Shown here piece by piece: positions 43,157 to 53,149 of a stretch of DNA of 64,000 bases. The position numbers were made by a program, and so were the translations under genes. The stretch's first letter is position 1. Every line of letters starts with the position of its first letter. Source of the DNA: DASUFZ01 sp035541475 (lineage in GTDB: Bacteria; Myxococcota_A; UBA9160; SMWR01); contig DATKND010000054.1 in NCBI GenBank assembly GCA_035541475.1, positions 1 through 64,000 on the forward strand. The letters run 5' to 3'. The notes under the pieces are model-generated. The model saw only the letters and a program-made list of their open reading frames with translations. It made no database searches and was not told the DNA's origin.

Positions 43157-44080
43157 CTACGGGATCGTCAGCTCCGCCTCGAGCGCCGGCGCGAGAGCGG
43201 GATATGCGAAGCCATAGTCCCTCTCTCGTGCCGCGCGCGGCGCGACGCGGCGGCTGCCGAGCAGCTCGCTCGCGAGGTCGCCGAGCGCGACGCGCAGGAC
43301 GAAGGCGGGCACCGGCAGGATCGCCGGTCGATCGACGGCGCGCGCGAGCGCCTGCGTGAAATCGGCGTTGCGCACGCACTCGGGCGCGACCGCGGCGACC
43401 GCGCCGCAGCAGTCCTCGCGCACGATCGCCGTTCGCGCGAGACCGACCGCGTCGTCGACGTGCACCCACGGAAACCACTGTCGTCCGCTGCCGACGCGGC
43501 CTCCGAGCCCGAGCCGGAAGATGCGCGAGAGCATCGCGAGCGCCCCACCGTCGCGCGCGAGCACGACGCCGAAGCGCAGGCTCACGCGTCGCACCGCGAG
43601 CGCCTCGACCTCCGCCGCGGCGGCCTCCCACTCGACGCAGAGATCCGCGAGAAATCCCTCGCCCGGCGGCGACGACTCGTCGAGCGTCTCCTCGCCGCGG
43701 TCGCCGTAGTAGCCGACCGCGGACGCGCACACGAGGATGCGCGGTCGCTCGCCAGGCGACAGCGCGCCGATCGCGCGCGCGATCGCGCGCGTCGAGTCGA
43801 CGCGGCTCTCCCATATGCGTCGCCTGCGCTCGGAGGTCGGGAGCCCGCCGAAGATCGGCTCGCCGGCGAGATGCACGACGGCGTCGACGCCGCGCAGCGC
43901 GCCCGGCTCGACGTGTCGACCGTCCCAACGCGTGTAGGTGACACCTGCTTGCGGCGCCTGGCGCTGCGGTGAGCGCGTCGGCGCGGTGACCGTCGCGCCG
44001 TCGCGGAGGAGCGCGTCGACCAATCGCCGGCCGACGAGGCCGGTGGCGCCGGTGACGAGCACCTGCCGCGACGCCGACAC
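43157..44080 (-). CDS. TIGR01777-family NAD-dependent epimerase/dehydratase-like protein
   Basis: A 307-residue extended SDR. It has QVLVTGATGLVGRRLVDALL (NAD(P) site), AVVHLAGEPIF, the active-site-like VCASAVGYYGDRGEE, FGVVLARDGGAL and WFPWVHVDDAV. The C-terminal DUF1731 segment is PVPAFVLRVALGDLASELL. The family (YfcH/SDR39U1) has no settled substrate. It follows the SDR upstream by 7 bases on the same strand. Confidence 0.9.
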   Translation of the reverse strand: MSASRQVLVTGATGLVGRRLVDALLRDGATVTAPTRSPQRQAPQAGVTYTRWDGRHVEPGALRGVDAVVHLAGEPIFGGLPTSERRRRIWESRVDSTRAIARAIGALSPGERPRILVCASAVGYYGDRGEETLDESSPPGEGFLADLCVEWEAAAAEVEALAVRRVSLRFGVVLARDGGALAMLSRIFRLGLGGRVGSGRQWFPWVHVDDAVGLARTAIVREDCCGAVAAVAPECVRNADFTQALARAVDRPAILPVPAFVLRVALGDLASELLGSRRVAPRAARERDYGFAYPALAPALEAELTIP

Positions 44081-44087
44081 CGCGCGG

Positions 44088-44858
44088 CTACTGCGGCGCC
44101 ATGCGCAGCGCGCCGTCCAGCCGGATCACCTCGCCGTTCAGCATGGCGTTCTCGAGGATGTGGCAGGCGAGCGCCGCGTACTCCGGCGGATTGCCGAGGC
44201 GCGGCGGGAAAGGAATCGTCCTGCCGAGCGCCTCCCGTGCCGCCTCGGGGAGCGTCGCCAGCAGCGGCGTTTCGAAGAGGCCCGGCGCGATCGTGCAGAC
44301 GCGGATCCCGTGGCGCGCGAGATCGCGCGCGACCGGCAACGTCAGTCCCACCACGCCGCCCTTCGAGGCCGAGTAGGCGGCCTGTCCGATCTGCCCGTCG
44401 AACGCGGCGATCGACGCGGTGTTGACGATCGCGCCGCGCTCGCCGCCCGCGTCGGGCTCGTTCTTCACCATGCGCGCGGCCGCGAGCCGGATCGCGTTGA
44501 AGGTGCCGATCAGGTTCACATTGATGGTGCGCGTGAAGACGTCGAGCCGGAAGGGTTCGCCGTCCTTGCCGACCGTGCGCATGGCGCTGCCGATGCCCGC
44601 GCAATTCACGAGCGCGCGCAGCGGGCCGAAGGCGTCGATCGCCTGGTCGAGCGCCGACGCGAGCGCCGCCTCGTCGGTGACGTCGCCCGGCAGGAAGCGC
44701 GCGGCCCCGCGCATCTCCTTCTCGAGCTCCGCGCCCTTCGAGCGCGGAAGGTCGTAGATCGCGACGCGCGCACCGCGCTCGGCGAGAAGACGCGCGGTCG
44801 CGGCGCCGAGCCCCGAGGCGCCTCCGGTGACGAAGGCCGTGATTCCCTGGATCTGCAT
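44088..44858 (-). CDS. SDR 3-hydroxyacyl-CoA dehydrogenase (HSD17B10-like)
   Basis: A 256-residue classical short-chain dehydrogenase: TAFVTGGASGLGAATARLL, NCAGIGSAMRTVGKDG, catalytic NTASIAAFDGQIGQAAYSASKGG and TIAPGLFETPLL. The insert after NCAGI and the ending MLNGEVIRLDGALRMAP match type II 3-hydroxyacyl-CoA dehydrogenases that act on (3S)-hydroxyacyl-CoA or steroids. Confidence 0.9.
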   Translation of the reverse strand: MQIQGITAFVTGGASGLGAATARLLAERGARVAIYDLPRSKGAELEKEMRGAARFLPGDVTDEAALASALDQAIDAFGPLRALVNCAGIGSAMRTVGKDGEPFRLDVFTRTINVNLIGTFNAIRLAAARMVKNEPDAGGERGAIVNTASIAAFDGQIGQAAYSASKGGVVGLTLPVARDLARHGIRVCTIAPGLFETPLLATLPEAAREALGRTIPFPPRLGNPPEYAALACHILENAMLNGEVIRLDGALRMAPQ

Positions 44859-44885
44859 GCGGTCCTCCAGCGATGACGGCGCAAG

Positions 44886-45670
44886 TTAGTCGCGGGCGAG
44901 CGCGTCCGCGAGCCGCGCCGCCCACGGATGCGACGCGTCGCCGACGGGCACGCCGTCGAGCCGCACGATCGGGCGCGCGCCGCGCACCGCGTTGACCGCG
45001 AAGAGCGCACGCGCCGTTCGCAGCGCGGGCATGCGCGCGTCGCGGAAATGGATCGGCACGCGCTCGCGCAGCACCTCGAGCGCGACACCCGCGACCGCGC
45101 CGCGCGCGAGCGGCGGCGAGAGCAGGCGATCCTCCTCGTCGACCCACAGCACGTTGCTGCGCGACGCTTCCACGAGTCGCCCCTCGCCGTCGAAGAGCAG
45201 CGCCTCGTCCGCGCCGGCCGCGCGCGCGGACTCGGCCGCGAGCGCGAGCACGAGACGGCTGGTCAGCTTGTGACCGCCGGGCACGGGCGGCGGCTCGTGG
45301 CGCTGCGGTGCCGTGATCGCGCTCCAGCGCGGCGGATCCTCGCCGAGCCCGCGCGCGACGCCGGTGAGCCGCAGCCCGCGGCGGTCGCGCGAGAGCTGGA
45401 GCCGCACCGCGCCTTCGCCTTCCGGCAGCGACGCCGCGGCGAGCTCGCGCAGCGCGCGCCGCGCGCGCTCCGGATCGAAGCGGCCGAGCGAGAGCGCGTC
45501 GGCGCCGCGCGCGAGGCGGCGAAGGTGGCGGGCCTCGAAGCGCGGTCGGCCCTTCTCGATGCGCACGCTGGTGTAGCAGCCGCGGCCCTCGGCGAAGGCG
45601 CTGTCGTCGCCCGCGATCGGCGCTTCCGCTCGCTCTACGAGTCGATCGCCGAACCAGCACGGGCCGGCGC

Positions 45671-45674
<4 letters not shown>
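44886..45674 (-). CDS. Class IV aminotransferase / aminodeoxychorismate lyase-like
   Basis: A 262-residue PLP enzyme of fold type IV. The catalytic Lys is in GGHKLTSRLV and the cofactor/Glu segment is DEALLFDGEGRLVEASRSNVLWVDEEDRLLSPPL. ARGAVAGVALEVL follows, and the N-terminal FAEGRGCYTSVRIEKGRPRF is typical. PabC (4-aminobenzoate synthesis) is the best guess; D-amino-acid or branched-chain transamination is possible. GTG 45674 overlaps the citrate synthase stop. Confidence 0.85.
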
Positions 45675-46966
<1,292 letters not shown>

Positions 46967-47138
46967 GGCTCTCACTCCAATTGGCGCGACGCGACGCGGG
47001 GTTCCGACGGACGCCGCAGTCTAGCGGACGGCCTATTCCGTCGATAGACGAGCCCCGTCGCGCACCGATCCCGCTCGTGCTCTCCACATCCCTCCCGATG
47101 CCGAGTACCCTGGGGTCGGACCTCTCTGGAGCGACACC

Positions 47139-47762
47139 ATGCGGATGTCGGCACCCGGCGACGAGCTCGTCGGCAGACTCGGCGATCCCCACGTCGACCG
47201 CGACGCGATCGCGTCCTTCCTCGACTCGCTCTCGCACGCGCAGCGCGTCGAGGCGACGCGCGCGCTTGGTCGCGGCGAGCAGCGCCGGCTCTACGCGGTC
47301 GTGGACGGCTTCCTGCCCGTCGAGCTCGCCGAGCTGGTGCCGGCCTCCGTCGCGGATCTCGCGCAGGTCCGCCACTTCGGCCGCAACACCTTGCCGGCCT
47401 TCACCCTATTCGAGAAGCGCTTCTGCCGGCCCAAAGGAGCGGACCCGCGAAAACCCGATGCGCTCTACGGCTACAACTTCCAGTCGCTCTCGCCGCTCAC
47501 GGGTCCCGGCTACTTCGTCGCGCGGCCGGTACCTGGGCGACCCGAGGTCGACATCGACTACCGCGAGCTCCCGCCGGCGCGTCCGCCCACGTGGCCCGCG
47601 ATCCGGAGCAACGAGCGCGGCCTCGGCCGCTTCGTCTACGGCTTCATGGTCGACACCTTGCGCCGTGTCTCGCTACACGTGACGATCGGATCGGCGGCGC
47701 GCGGCGGAAAGGCGATCGGCTCCTGGTTCGTGCTGGTGCGCGAGGACCCGATCGGCGCGTGA
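47139..47762 (+). CDS. Hypothetical protein
   Basis: A 207-residue soluble protein with no recognised domain. It has an N-terminal helical segment (AIASFLDSLSHAQRVEATRAL) and a mixed C-terminal part with FGRNTLPAFTLFEKRF, YGYNFQSLSPLTGPGYFVARP and SWFVLVREDPIGA. The ATG start is divergent from gltA, and the stop overlaps the next SDR's GTG. Confidence 0.7.
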   Translation: MRMSAPGDELVGRLGDPHVDRDAIASFLDSLSHAQRVEATRALGRGEQRRLYAVVDGFLPVELAELVPASVADLAQVRHFGRNTLPAFTLFEKRFCRPKGADPRKPDALYGYNFQSLSPLTGPGYFVARPVPGRPEVDIDYRELPPARPPTWPAIRSNERGLGRFVYGFMVDTLRRVSLHVTIGSAARGGKAIGSWFVLVREDPIGA

Positions 47763-48541
47763 AGGCCCCGGGCCTCTTCGATCTGCGCGGGCGCACCGCG
47801 CTCGTCACGGGCGGCGGACGCGGGCTCGGCCGCCACATCGCGCTCGGACTCGCGGAGGCCGGCGCCGATGTGATCGTCGCGTCGCGCAAGCGCGCGAGCT
47901 GCGAGGAGACGGTGCGCGCGATCGAGGCCTGCGGCCGACGCGGCGTTGCCTTCGAGGTGGATCTCGCGCGCGAGGAGCAGGTGGCGCGGCTGGCCGAGCA
48001 GGCGATCGCCGCGGCCGGACGCCTCCACATCCTCGTCAACAACGCGGGCGTCGTGTGGGGCGCGCCGACGCTCGAGTACCCGCTCGCCGGCTGGGACAAG
48101 GTCTTCGCGGTGAACGTGCGCGCGCTCTGGCAGCTCTCGCAACAGGTCGCGCGTCACATGAAGGAGCAGGGCGGCGGCGCGATCCTCCACATCTCCTCGA
48201 TCTCGGGCTTCCGCGGCTCGCTCGAGGAGAAGGAGCCGGCGATCGCGTACAACGCCGCGAAGGGCGCCGTCAACACGCTGACGAAGGACATGGCGGTGAA
48301 GCTCGCGTCGCACCGGATCCGCGTGAACGCGATCGCGCCCGGCGCCTTCGACACCGACATGATGGACTACGTGAAGGGCGATTCCGAGACGCTGCGCCGC
48401 TTCCTCGAGCAGATCCCGCAGCGGCGCCCTGGCGGCGAGGACGACATCAAGGGCGCAGCCGTCTTCCTGTGTAGCGACGCCGCAGCCTACGTGACGGGGC
48501 AGGTGCTCGTCGTCGACGGCGGCTGGCTGGTGCGCGGCTGA
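47759..48541 (+). CDS. SDR family oxidoreductase
   Basis: A 260-residue classical SDR: TALVTGGGRGLGRHIALGL, the LVNNAGVVWGAP strand, catalytic LHISSISGFRG...AYNAAKGAVN and APGAFDTDMMDY, ending GQVLVVDGGWLVRG. Gluconate/3-oxoacyl reductase-like; cofactor NADP is suggested by SRKR after the second strand. The GTG start overlaps the previous stop. Confidence 0.9.
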   Translation: MKAPGLFDLRGRTALVTGGGRGLGRHIALGLAEAGADVIVASRKRASCEETVRAIEACGRRGVAFEVDLAREEQVARLAEQAIAAAGRLHILVNNAGVVWGAPTLEYPLAGWDKVFAVNVRALWQLSQQVARHMKEQGGGAILHISSISGFRGSLEEKEPAIAYNAAKGAVNTLTKDMAVKLASHRIRVNAIAPGAFDTDMMDYVKGDSETLRRFLEQIPQRRPGGEDDIKGAAVFLCSDAAAYVTGQVLVVDGGWLVRG

Positions 48542-48560
48542 CGCGCTTCGGAGGACTGTC

Positions 48561-49265
48561 ATGCTGCGAGCTCTCGACGTGGCGACCTCGGTCGGGGCGA
48601 CGCTTGCGCGCGTCGGGCTCGGCGGGCGCGTCGGCCCGCTCGGCCCGCGCCCGGAGAAGACGCTCGAGCTCTACGAGTTCGAGGCCTGTCCCTTCTGTCG
48701 CAAGGTGCGCGAGGCGCTCTCGCTCCTCGACCTCGACGCGCTCGTCTTCCCGTGTCCGCGCGGCGGGCCGCGCTACCGCGAGGCGGTGAAGGCGCGAGGC
48801 GGCAAGTACCAGTTTCCCTATCTCGTCGATCCGAACACGGTCGAGGCGATGTACGAGTCCGACGAGATCGTCGCGTACCTCTTCCGTCGCTACGGAGCGG
48901 GCGAGCCGCCGGCGCTGCTGCGCGCGCCGGTCCTCACCGACCTCTCCAGCGCGCTCGCCTCGGCCTGGCGGCCAGGCTCCGGCAGGCGCTACCGGAAGGC
49001 GCGGGCGCCCGCCGAGCCGCTCGAGCTCTACAGCTACGAGGCGTCGCCCTTCTCGCGCCTCGCCCGCGAGGCGCTCTGCGAGCTCGAGCTGCCCTACCGG
49101 CTGCACAACGTCGCGCACGGCAGTCCGAAGCGAGACGCGTTCGTCGCGCGCTCGGGAAGGATGCAGGTGCCCTATCTGATCGATCCGAATACTGGCGCCT
49201 CGATGTTCGAGTCGGCCGACATCGTGCGGTACCTGCGCAGCACGTACGAGATCGACCGAGGGTGA
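48561..49265 (+). CDS. Tandem GST-N / glutaredoxin-fold protein
   Basis: 234 residues with two thioredoxin-fold GST N-terminal domains in a row. The first (about 35-115) has ELYEFEACPFCRKVREALS with a CPFC redox pair. The second (about 150-230) has ELYSYEASPFSRLAREALC with both cysteines replaced by Ser. Each is followed by a cis-Pro substrate strand (FPYLVDPNT, VPYLIDPNT) and an acidic glutathione-binding ESDE/ESAD segment. Two such domains without a helical GST C-domain suggest an oxidoreductase or thiol-binding role. The stop overlaps the SulP start. Confidence 0.82.
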   Translation: MLRALDVATSVGATLARVGLGGRVGPLGPRPEKTLELYEFEACPFCRKVREALSLLDLDALVFPCPRGGPRYREAVKARGGKYQFPYLVDPNTVEAMYESDEIVAYLFRRYGAGEPPALLRAPVLTDLSSALASAWRPGSGRRYRKARAPAEPLELYSYEASPFSRLAREALCELELPYRLHNVAHGSPKRDAFVARSGRMQVPYLIDPNTGASMFESADIVRYLRSTYEIDRG

Positions 49266-50944
49266 GGTTCTTCGGAAGCGTTGCCCCGATCACGCGGAAC
49301 GAAATCGCGCGCGAGGGCGTGGCGGCCCTCTCCCTCGCGTCGATGAACGTGCCCCAGGTGCTCGGCTATACGCGCATCGCGGGCACGCCGCTCGTCACGG
49401 GGCTCTACACCGCACTGTTTCCTGTGCTGGCGTTCGCGCTCCTCGGCTCGTCGCGACACCTGGTGGTCGCGGCCGACTCGGCGACCGCGGCGCTGCTGTT
49501 CGGGTCGCTCTCTCACATCGCCGAGCCCGAGACTCCCCGGTACATGGCGCTGGTGGAGATCGTGGCGCTCTGGACCGCCGGTCTCCTGCTCGTCGCGCGG
49601 ATCTTCCGGCTGGGATTCCTGGCGGACTTCCTCTCGCGCACCGTGCTGGTGGGCTTCCTCACCGGAGTCGGATTCCAGGTGGCCATCGCGATGCTCGGTG
49701 GAATGTCCGGCATCGCGTTCCGATCGTCGCGCACGGTCGCGCAGCTCGCGGAGCTGCTGCCCGCCCTCCCGCGGCTCCAGGCTCCGACGCCTGCGCTCTC
49801 CGCATTCGTCGCGGCCAGCATCCTCCTCGGTCGACGCCTGGTCCCGCGCTTTCCCGTCGCGCTGCTCGTGGTGGCCGGAACGATCTTCGCGAGCGCCGTC
49901 TTCGACCTCGGCGCCCGCGGCATCGCGGTCGTCGGCCCGGTACCGGGAGGCCTCCCGTCGTTCGTGCTGCCGAGCGCGACCTGGCACGATTGCTTCGCCG
50001 TCCTGCCGGTCGCGGCCTCGTGCTTCGTGATCATCATCGCGCAGAGCGCCGCGACGTCCCGCGCCTTTGCAGCCCGACACCAGGAGCGGGTCGACGAGGA
50101 TGCCGACATCCTCGGGCTCTCGGTCGCGAATGCGGCGGCTGCCTTGAGCGGAGCCTTCGTCGTCAACGGCAGCCCGACGCAGACGGCGATGGCCGAGCGC
50201 GCGGGAGCGCGGAGCCAGCTCGCTCAGATCTTCTTCGCGGGCATCGTGCTGGTGGTGTTGCTCCTCCTGACGGGCGTGCTCGAGCATCTGCCGCGCTGCG
50301 TGCTCGCGAGCATCGTCTTCACAATCGCGGTGGGCATGATCGACTTGTCCGCGCTCCGGAGCATCCGTCGGGAGAGCCCGGGCGAGTTCCGCCTCGCGAT
50401 GTTCACCGCGGCCGCGGTGATCGGGATGGGCGTCGAGGTCGGCGTCCTGCTGGCGATCGGTCTCTCACTCCTTCGGCACGTGCGCCACAGCTATCGCCCG
50501 CACACGTCGATCGTCGTCTGGGACGACGCAGGACGGGCGAACCCCTTGGCCGTCGCTCCCGGCAGCGTGTCCGAGCCGGGGTTGATCGTCTACCGCTTCG
50601 GCGCCGATCTCTTCTACGCGAACGAAGCGCGTTTCGTCGACGAGCTGCGCGCCCTCGTGGAGCATGCGCCCGAGCCGGTGCGCTGGGTCGTCGTCGACGC
50701 GAGCGCGATCACCAACATCGACTACTCGGCCGCAGGGTCGGTCCGCGAGCTGATCGCCGACCTCTCGCAGCGAGGCGTCGGTCTCGTGTTCGGGCGCGTC
50801 TCTCCGGGCCTCCGCGCCGACCTCGAGCGCCACCGCGTGGTCGAGGCGCTCGGCGAGCATTGCGTGTTCGCCACGCTACACGAGGCGGTGGCTCGGGCGC
50901 GAGGCGAGGGCGCGTCTCATCCCCCCGCTCGCTTGACGGTGTAG
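49262..50944 (+). CDS. SulP-family anion transporter with STAS domain
   Basis: 560 residues with 10-12 membrane helices (for example ALSLASMNVPQVLGYTRIAGTPLVTGLYTALFP, the SulP signature region, and GAFVVNGSPTQTAMAERAGARSQLAQI). A cytoplasmic STAS domain lies at about 430-545 (GLIVYRFGADLFYANEARF, VVVDASAITNIDYSA). It carries sulfate, bicarbonate or similar anions. GTG start overlaps the previous gene, and the 3' end overlaps the convergent SUI1 gene by 28 bases. Confidence 0.93.
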   Translation: MRFFGSVAPITRNEIAREGVAALSLASMNVPQVLGYTRIAGTPLVTGLYTALFPVLAFALLGSSRHLVVAADSATAALLFGSLSHIAEPETPRYMALVEIVALWTAGLLLVARIFRLGFLADFLSRTVLVGFLTGVGFQVAIAMLGGMSGIAFRSSRTVAQLAELLPALPRLQAPTPALSAFVAASILLGRRLVPRFPVALLVVAGTIFASAVFDLGARGIAVVGPVPGGLPSFVLPSATWHDCFAVLPVAASCFVIIIAQSAATSRAFAARHQERVDEDADILGLSVANAAAALSGAFVVNGSPTQTAMAERAGARSQLAQIFFAGIVLVVLLLLTGVLEHLPRCVLASIVFTIAVGMIDLSALRSIRRESPGEFRLAMFTAAAVIGMGVEVGVLLAIGLSLLRHVRHSYRPHTSIVVWDDAGRANPLAVAPGSVSEPGLIVYRFGADLFYANEARFVDELRALVEHAPEPVRWVVVDASAITNIDYSAAGSVRELIADLSQRGVGLVFGRVSPGLRADLERHRVVEALGEHCVFATLHEAVARARGEGASHPPARLTV

Positions 50945-51270
50945 CCGCGCGCCTCGAGCTCCGCGACGAGCAGGTCGCGGTGGTCGCCCTGGATCTCGAT
51001 CACGCCGTCCTTGACCGAGCCGCCGGTGCCGCAGCGACGCTTCAGCTCGCTCCCGAGCTCGCGCAGCGCGTCGTCGGCGAGGCCGACGCCCGAGACCGTC
51101 GTGACCGTCTTGCCGTTGCGGCCCTTCACCTCGCGCCGCACGCGCACGACGCCGTCGCCGCGCGCCGCGCGCGGATTCGCCGTGCAGCTGCACTGCGCGA
51201 CGGGCTTCGCGCAACGCGGGCACATGCGGCCGTGCGAGCTCGAGTAGACGATGCGATCGCGCCCGCTCAC
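50917..51270 (-). CDS. SUI1/YciH-type translation initiation factor
   Basis: A 117-residue eIF1-like protein. A short zinc-knuckle-like start (RMCPRCAKPVAQCSC) precedes the SUI1 domain (RREVKGRNGKTVTTVSGVG, ELGSELKRRCGTGGSVKDGVIEIQGDHRDLL, LEARGYTVKRAGG). Bacterial YciH affects initiation fidelity. The GTG start overlaps the CoA-binding gene stop. Confidence 0.92.
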   Translation of the reverse strand: MSGRDRIVYSSSHGRMCPRCAKPVAQCSCTANPRAARGDGVVRVRREVKGRNGKTVTTVSGVGLADDALRELGSELKRRCGTGGSVKDGVIEIQGDHRDLLVAELEARGYTVKRAGG

Positions 51271-51704
51271 GCGGGTCCCCGAGCCGCGTCGCCGATCAGG
51301 CGGCGATGCTCGACCATGATGCAGCGGTCCTGCACCACCGCGATGCCCGCCGCCTCGAGCCGCGCGGCGGAGGCGTCGTCGCGGATTCCCTCCTGGAGCC
51401 AGACGACGCGCGGCTTCCACCCGAGCGCCAGGATCTCGTCGGTGTGGGCCGGCAGGTGCGCTGGCGCGCGGAACACGTCGATCAGATCGGCCGGCGTGTC
51501 GAGCTCCGCGAGGCGCGGCACGCAGCGCTCGCCGAGCACCGACTCGAGCTTCGGGCTGACGGGCAGGACGCGATAGCCGTGGCGCGTCAGATAGTGCGGC
51601 ACGCGGTAGGCGTCGTCCTGCTCGCCCGCCTTGATGCCGAGCACCGCGATCGTGCGCGCGGATCCGAGCAGGCGGCGGAGCCCGGCGTCGTCGTCCACGG
51701 GCAT
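51267..51704 (-). CDS. CoA-binding (YccU-like) protein
   Basis: A 145-residue Rossmann-type CoA_binding_2 protein: TIAVLGIKAGEQDDAYRVPHYLTRHGYRVLPVSP near the start, DLIDVFRAPAHLPAHTDEIL in the middle, and WLQEGIRDDASAARLEAAGIAVVQDRCIMVEH with the usual Cys. Role unknown. Divergent from the M16 peptidase pair. Confidence 0.9.
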   Translation of the reverse strand: MPVDDDAGLRRLLGSARTIAVLGIKAGEQDDAYRVPHYLTRHGYRVLPVSPKLESVLGERCVPRLAELDTPADLIDVFRAPAHLPAHTDEILALGWKPRVVWLQEGIRDDASAARLEAAGIAVVQDRCIMVEHRRLIGDAARGPA

Positions 51705-51781
51705 GTCGTTCCTCGAAGAAGGGCTCGAGTGACTCGAGCGCGCCTCGACACCCCCGGAGCCGGCCCCTACTGTACCGCGCC

Positions 51782-53149
51782 ATGCAAGCGACCCGGCGCG
51801 CGGCGCTGATTTTCCTCGGCGCGTGCTTCGCGCTTGCCAGCCCCGCCGCTCACGCGCTCGACGATCCGGCCGCGCACACGCGCGTGACGACTCTCGAGAA
51901 CGGGCTCACCGTGCTGACCCTGGTCGACGACACCACGCCGGTGGTCTCGTTCCAGATGTGGGCGCACGTCGGCTCGCGCGACGAGACGCGTTATACCGGC
52001 CTCGCCCATCTCTTCGAGCACATGATGTTCGGCGGCTCGAAGAACGTCCCGGCCGAGGGACACGCACAGCTGCTCGGCGCGCGCGGCGGCGAGGTCAACG
52101 CGTACACGACGAACGACTACACCGTCTACTTCGACGACGTGACGACCGAGTCCATGCCGCTCGTGATCGACCTCGAGCACGAGCGCGTCGCGCACCTCGA
52201 CATCGACGAGCCGACCCTGGCGCGCGAGCGCAAGGTGGTGCTGGAGGAGCGGCGCCTGCGCACCGAGGACTCGCCGATGGGGCGCGCCTACGAGAACCTC
52301 TTCTCGCTGGTCTTCCAGGCGCTGCCCTATCGATGGCCGGTGATCGGCTGGCGCAGCGACATCGAGAAGGCCACGGTCGACGTCTGCCGGGGGTTCTTCG
52401 ACCAGTACTACGTGCCGAACAATCTGGTGCTCGCGATCGTCGGCTCCTTCGACGAGGAGGCCGCGCTCGACCGCATCCGCCGCACCTTCGGCACGCTGAA
52501 GCCCGTGCCGAACATCCCGCGCAGTCCGACCGAGGAGCCGAAGCAGCAGGGCGAGCGTCGCGCGACGGTGTATTTCGATCTGCGGGCGCCGATCCTGGCG
52601 GCCGGATGGCACGCCCCGCCGACGGGACATCCCGACGGAGAGGCGCTCGACGTGCTCTCGACGATCCTCTCCGAGGGCCGCTCGAGCCGGCTCTACCGCA
52701 GCCTCGTCTACGACGCGCAGCAGGCCCTCTCCGCCGAGGGCGGCTACTGGGAGCTCGAGGAGGCCGGCGTGTTCCTCGCCTTCGCCTCGGTGCGTCCCGA
52801 CGCCTCCATCGACCGCGTCGAGAAGCTCTTCTTCGACGAGATCGAGCGCCTGAAGCGCGAGCCCCCCACCGCGGACGAGCTCGACAAGGCCAAGCGACAG
52901 CTCGAGGTGTCGCTAGTCGACGGGCTCGATACGAACCACGAGCTAGCCGAGCGCATCGGCCGCGACTACACGACCCTCGGCCGCATCCGCCCGCTCGACG
53001 AGCGGCTCGAGCGCATCCGCGCCGTGACCGCGGAGGACGTGCGGCGCGTCGCGCAGACCTATCTGGTGAAGGACCAGCGAAGCGTCGTGCACATCGTGCC
53101 GGCGCCGAAGGGCGTCCCGCCCGCCGGCGCGGGCGAGAGCACACCGTGA
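51782..53149 (+). CDS. Secreted M16 zinc peptidase, catalytic subunit
   Basis: A 455-residue exported protein (signal ALIFLGACFALASPAAHA). It has the inverted zinc motif HLFEHMMFGG (HxxEH) and the distal Glu in ERKVVLEERRLR. The C-terminal M16 domain includes GWHAPPTGHPDGEALDVLSTILSEGRSSRLYRSL. Works with the next gene as a heterodimer, as in the PqqF/YmxG-like pairs. Substrate unknown. Confidence 0.93.
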   Translation: MQATRRAALIFLGACFALASPAAHALDDPAAHTRVTTLENGLTVLTLVDDTTPVVSFQMWAHVGSRDETRYTGLAHLFEHMMFGGSKNVPAEGHAQLLGARGGEVNAYTTNDYTVYFDDVTTESMPLVIDLEHERVAHLDIDEPTLARERKVVLEERRLRTEDSPMGRAYENLFSLVFQALPYRWPVIGWRSDIEKATVDVCRGFFDQYYVPNNLVLAIVGSFDEEAALDRIRRTFGTLKPVPNIPRSPTEEPKQQGERRATVYFDLRAPILAAGWHAPPTGHPDGEALDVLSTILSEGRSSRLYRSLVYDAQQALSAEGGYWELEEAGVFLAFASVRPDASIDRVEKLFFDEIERLKREPPTADELDKAKRQLEVSLVDGLDTNHELAERIGRDYTTLGRIRPLDERLERIRAVTAEDVRRVAQTYLVKDQRSVVHIVPAPKGVPPAGAGESTP

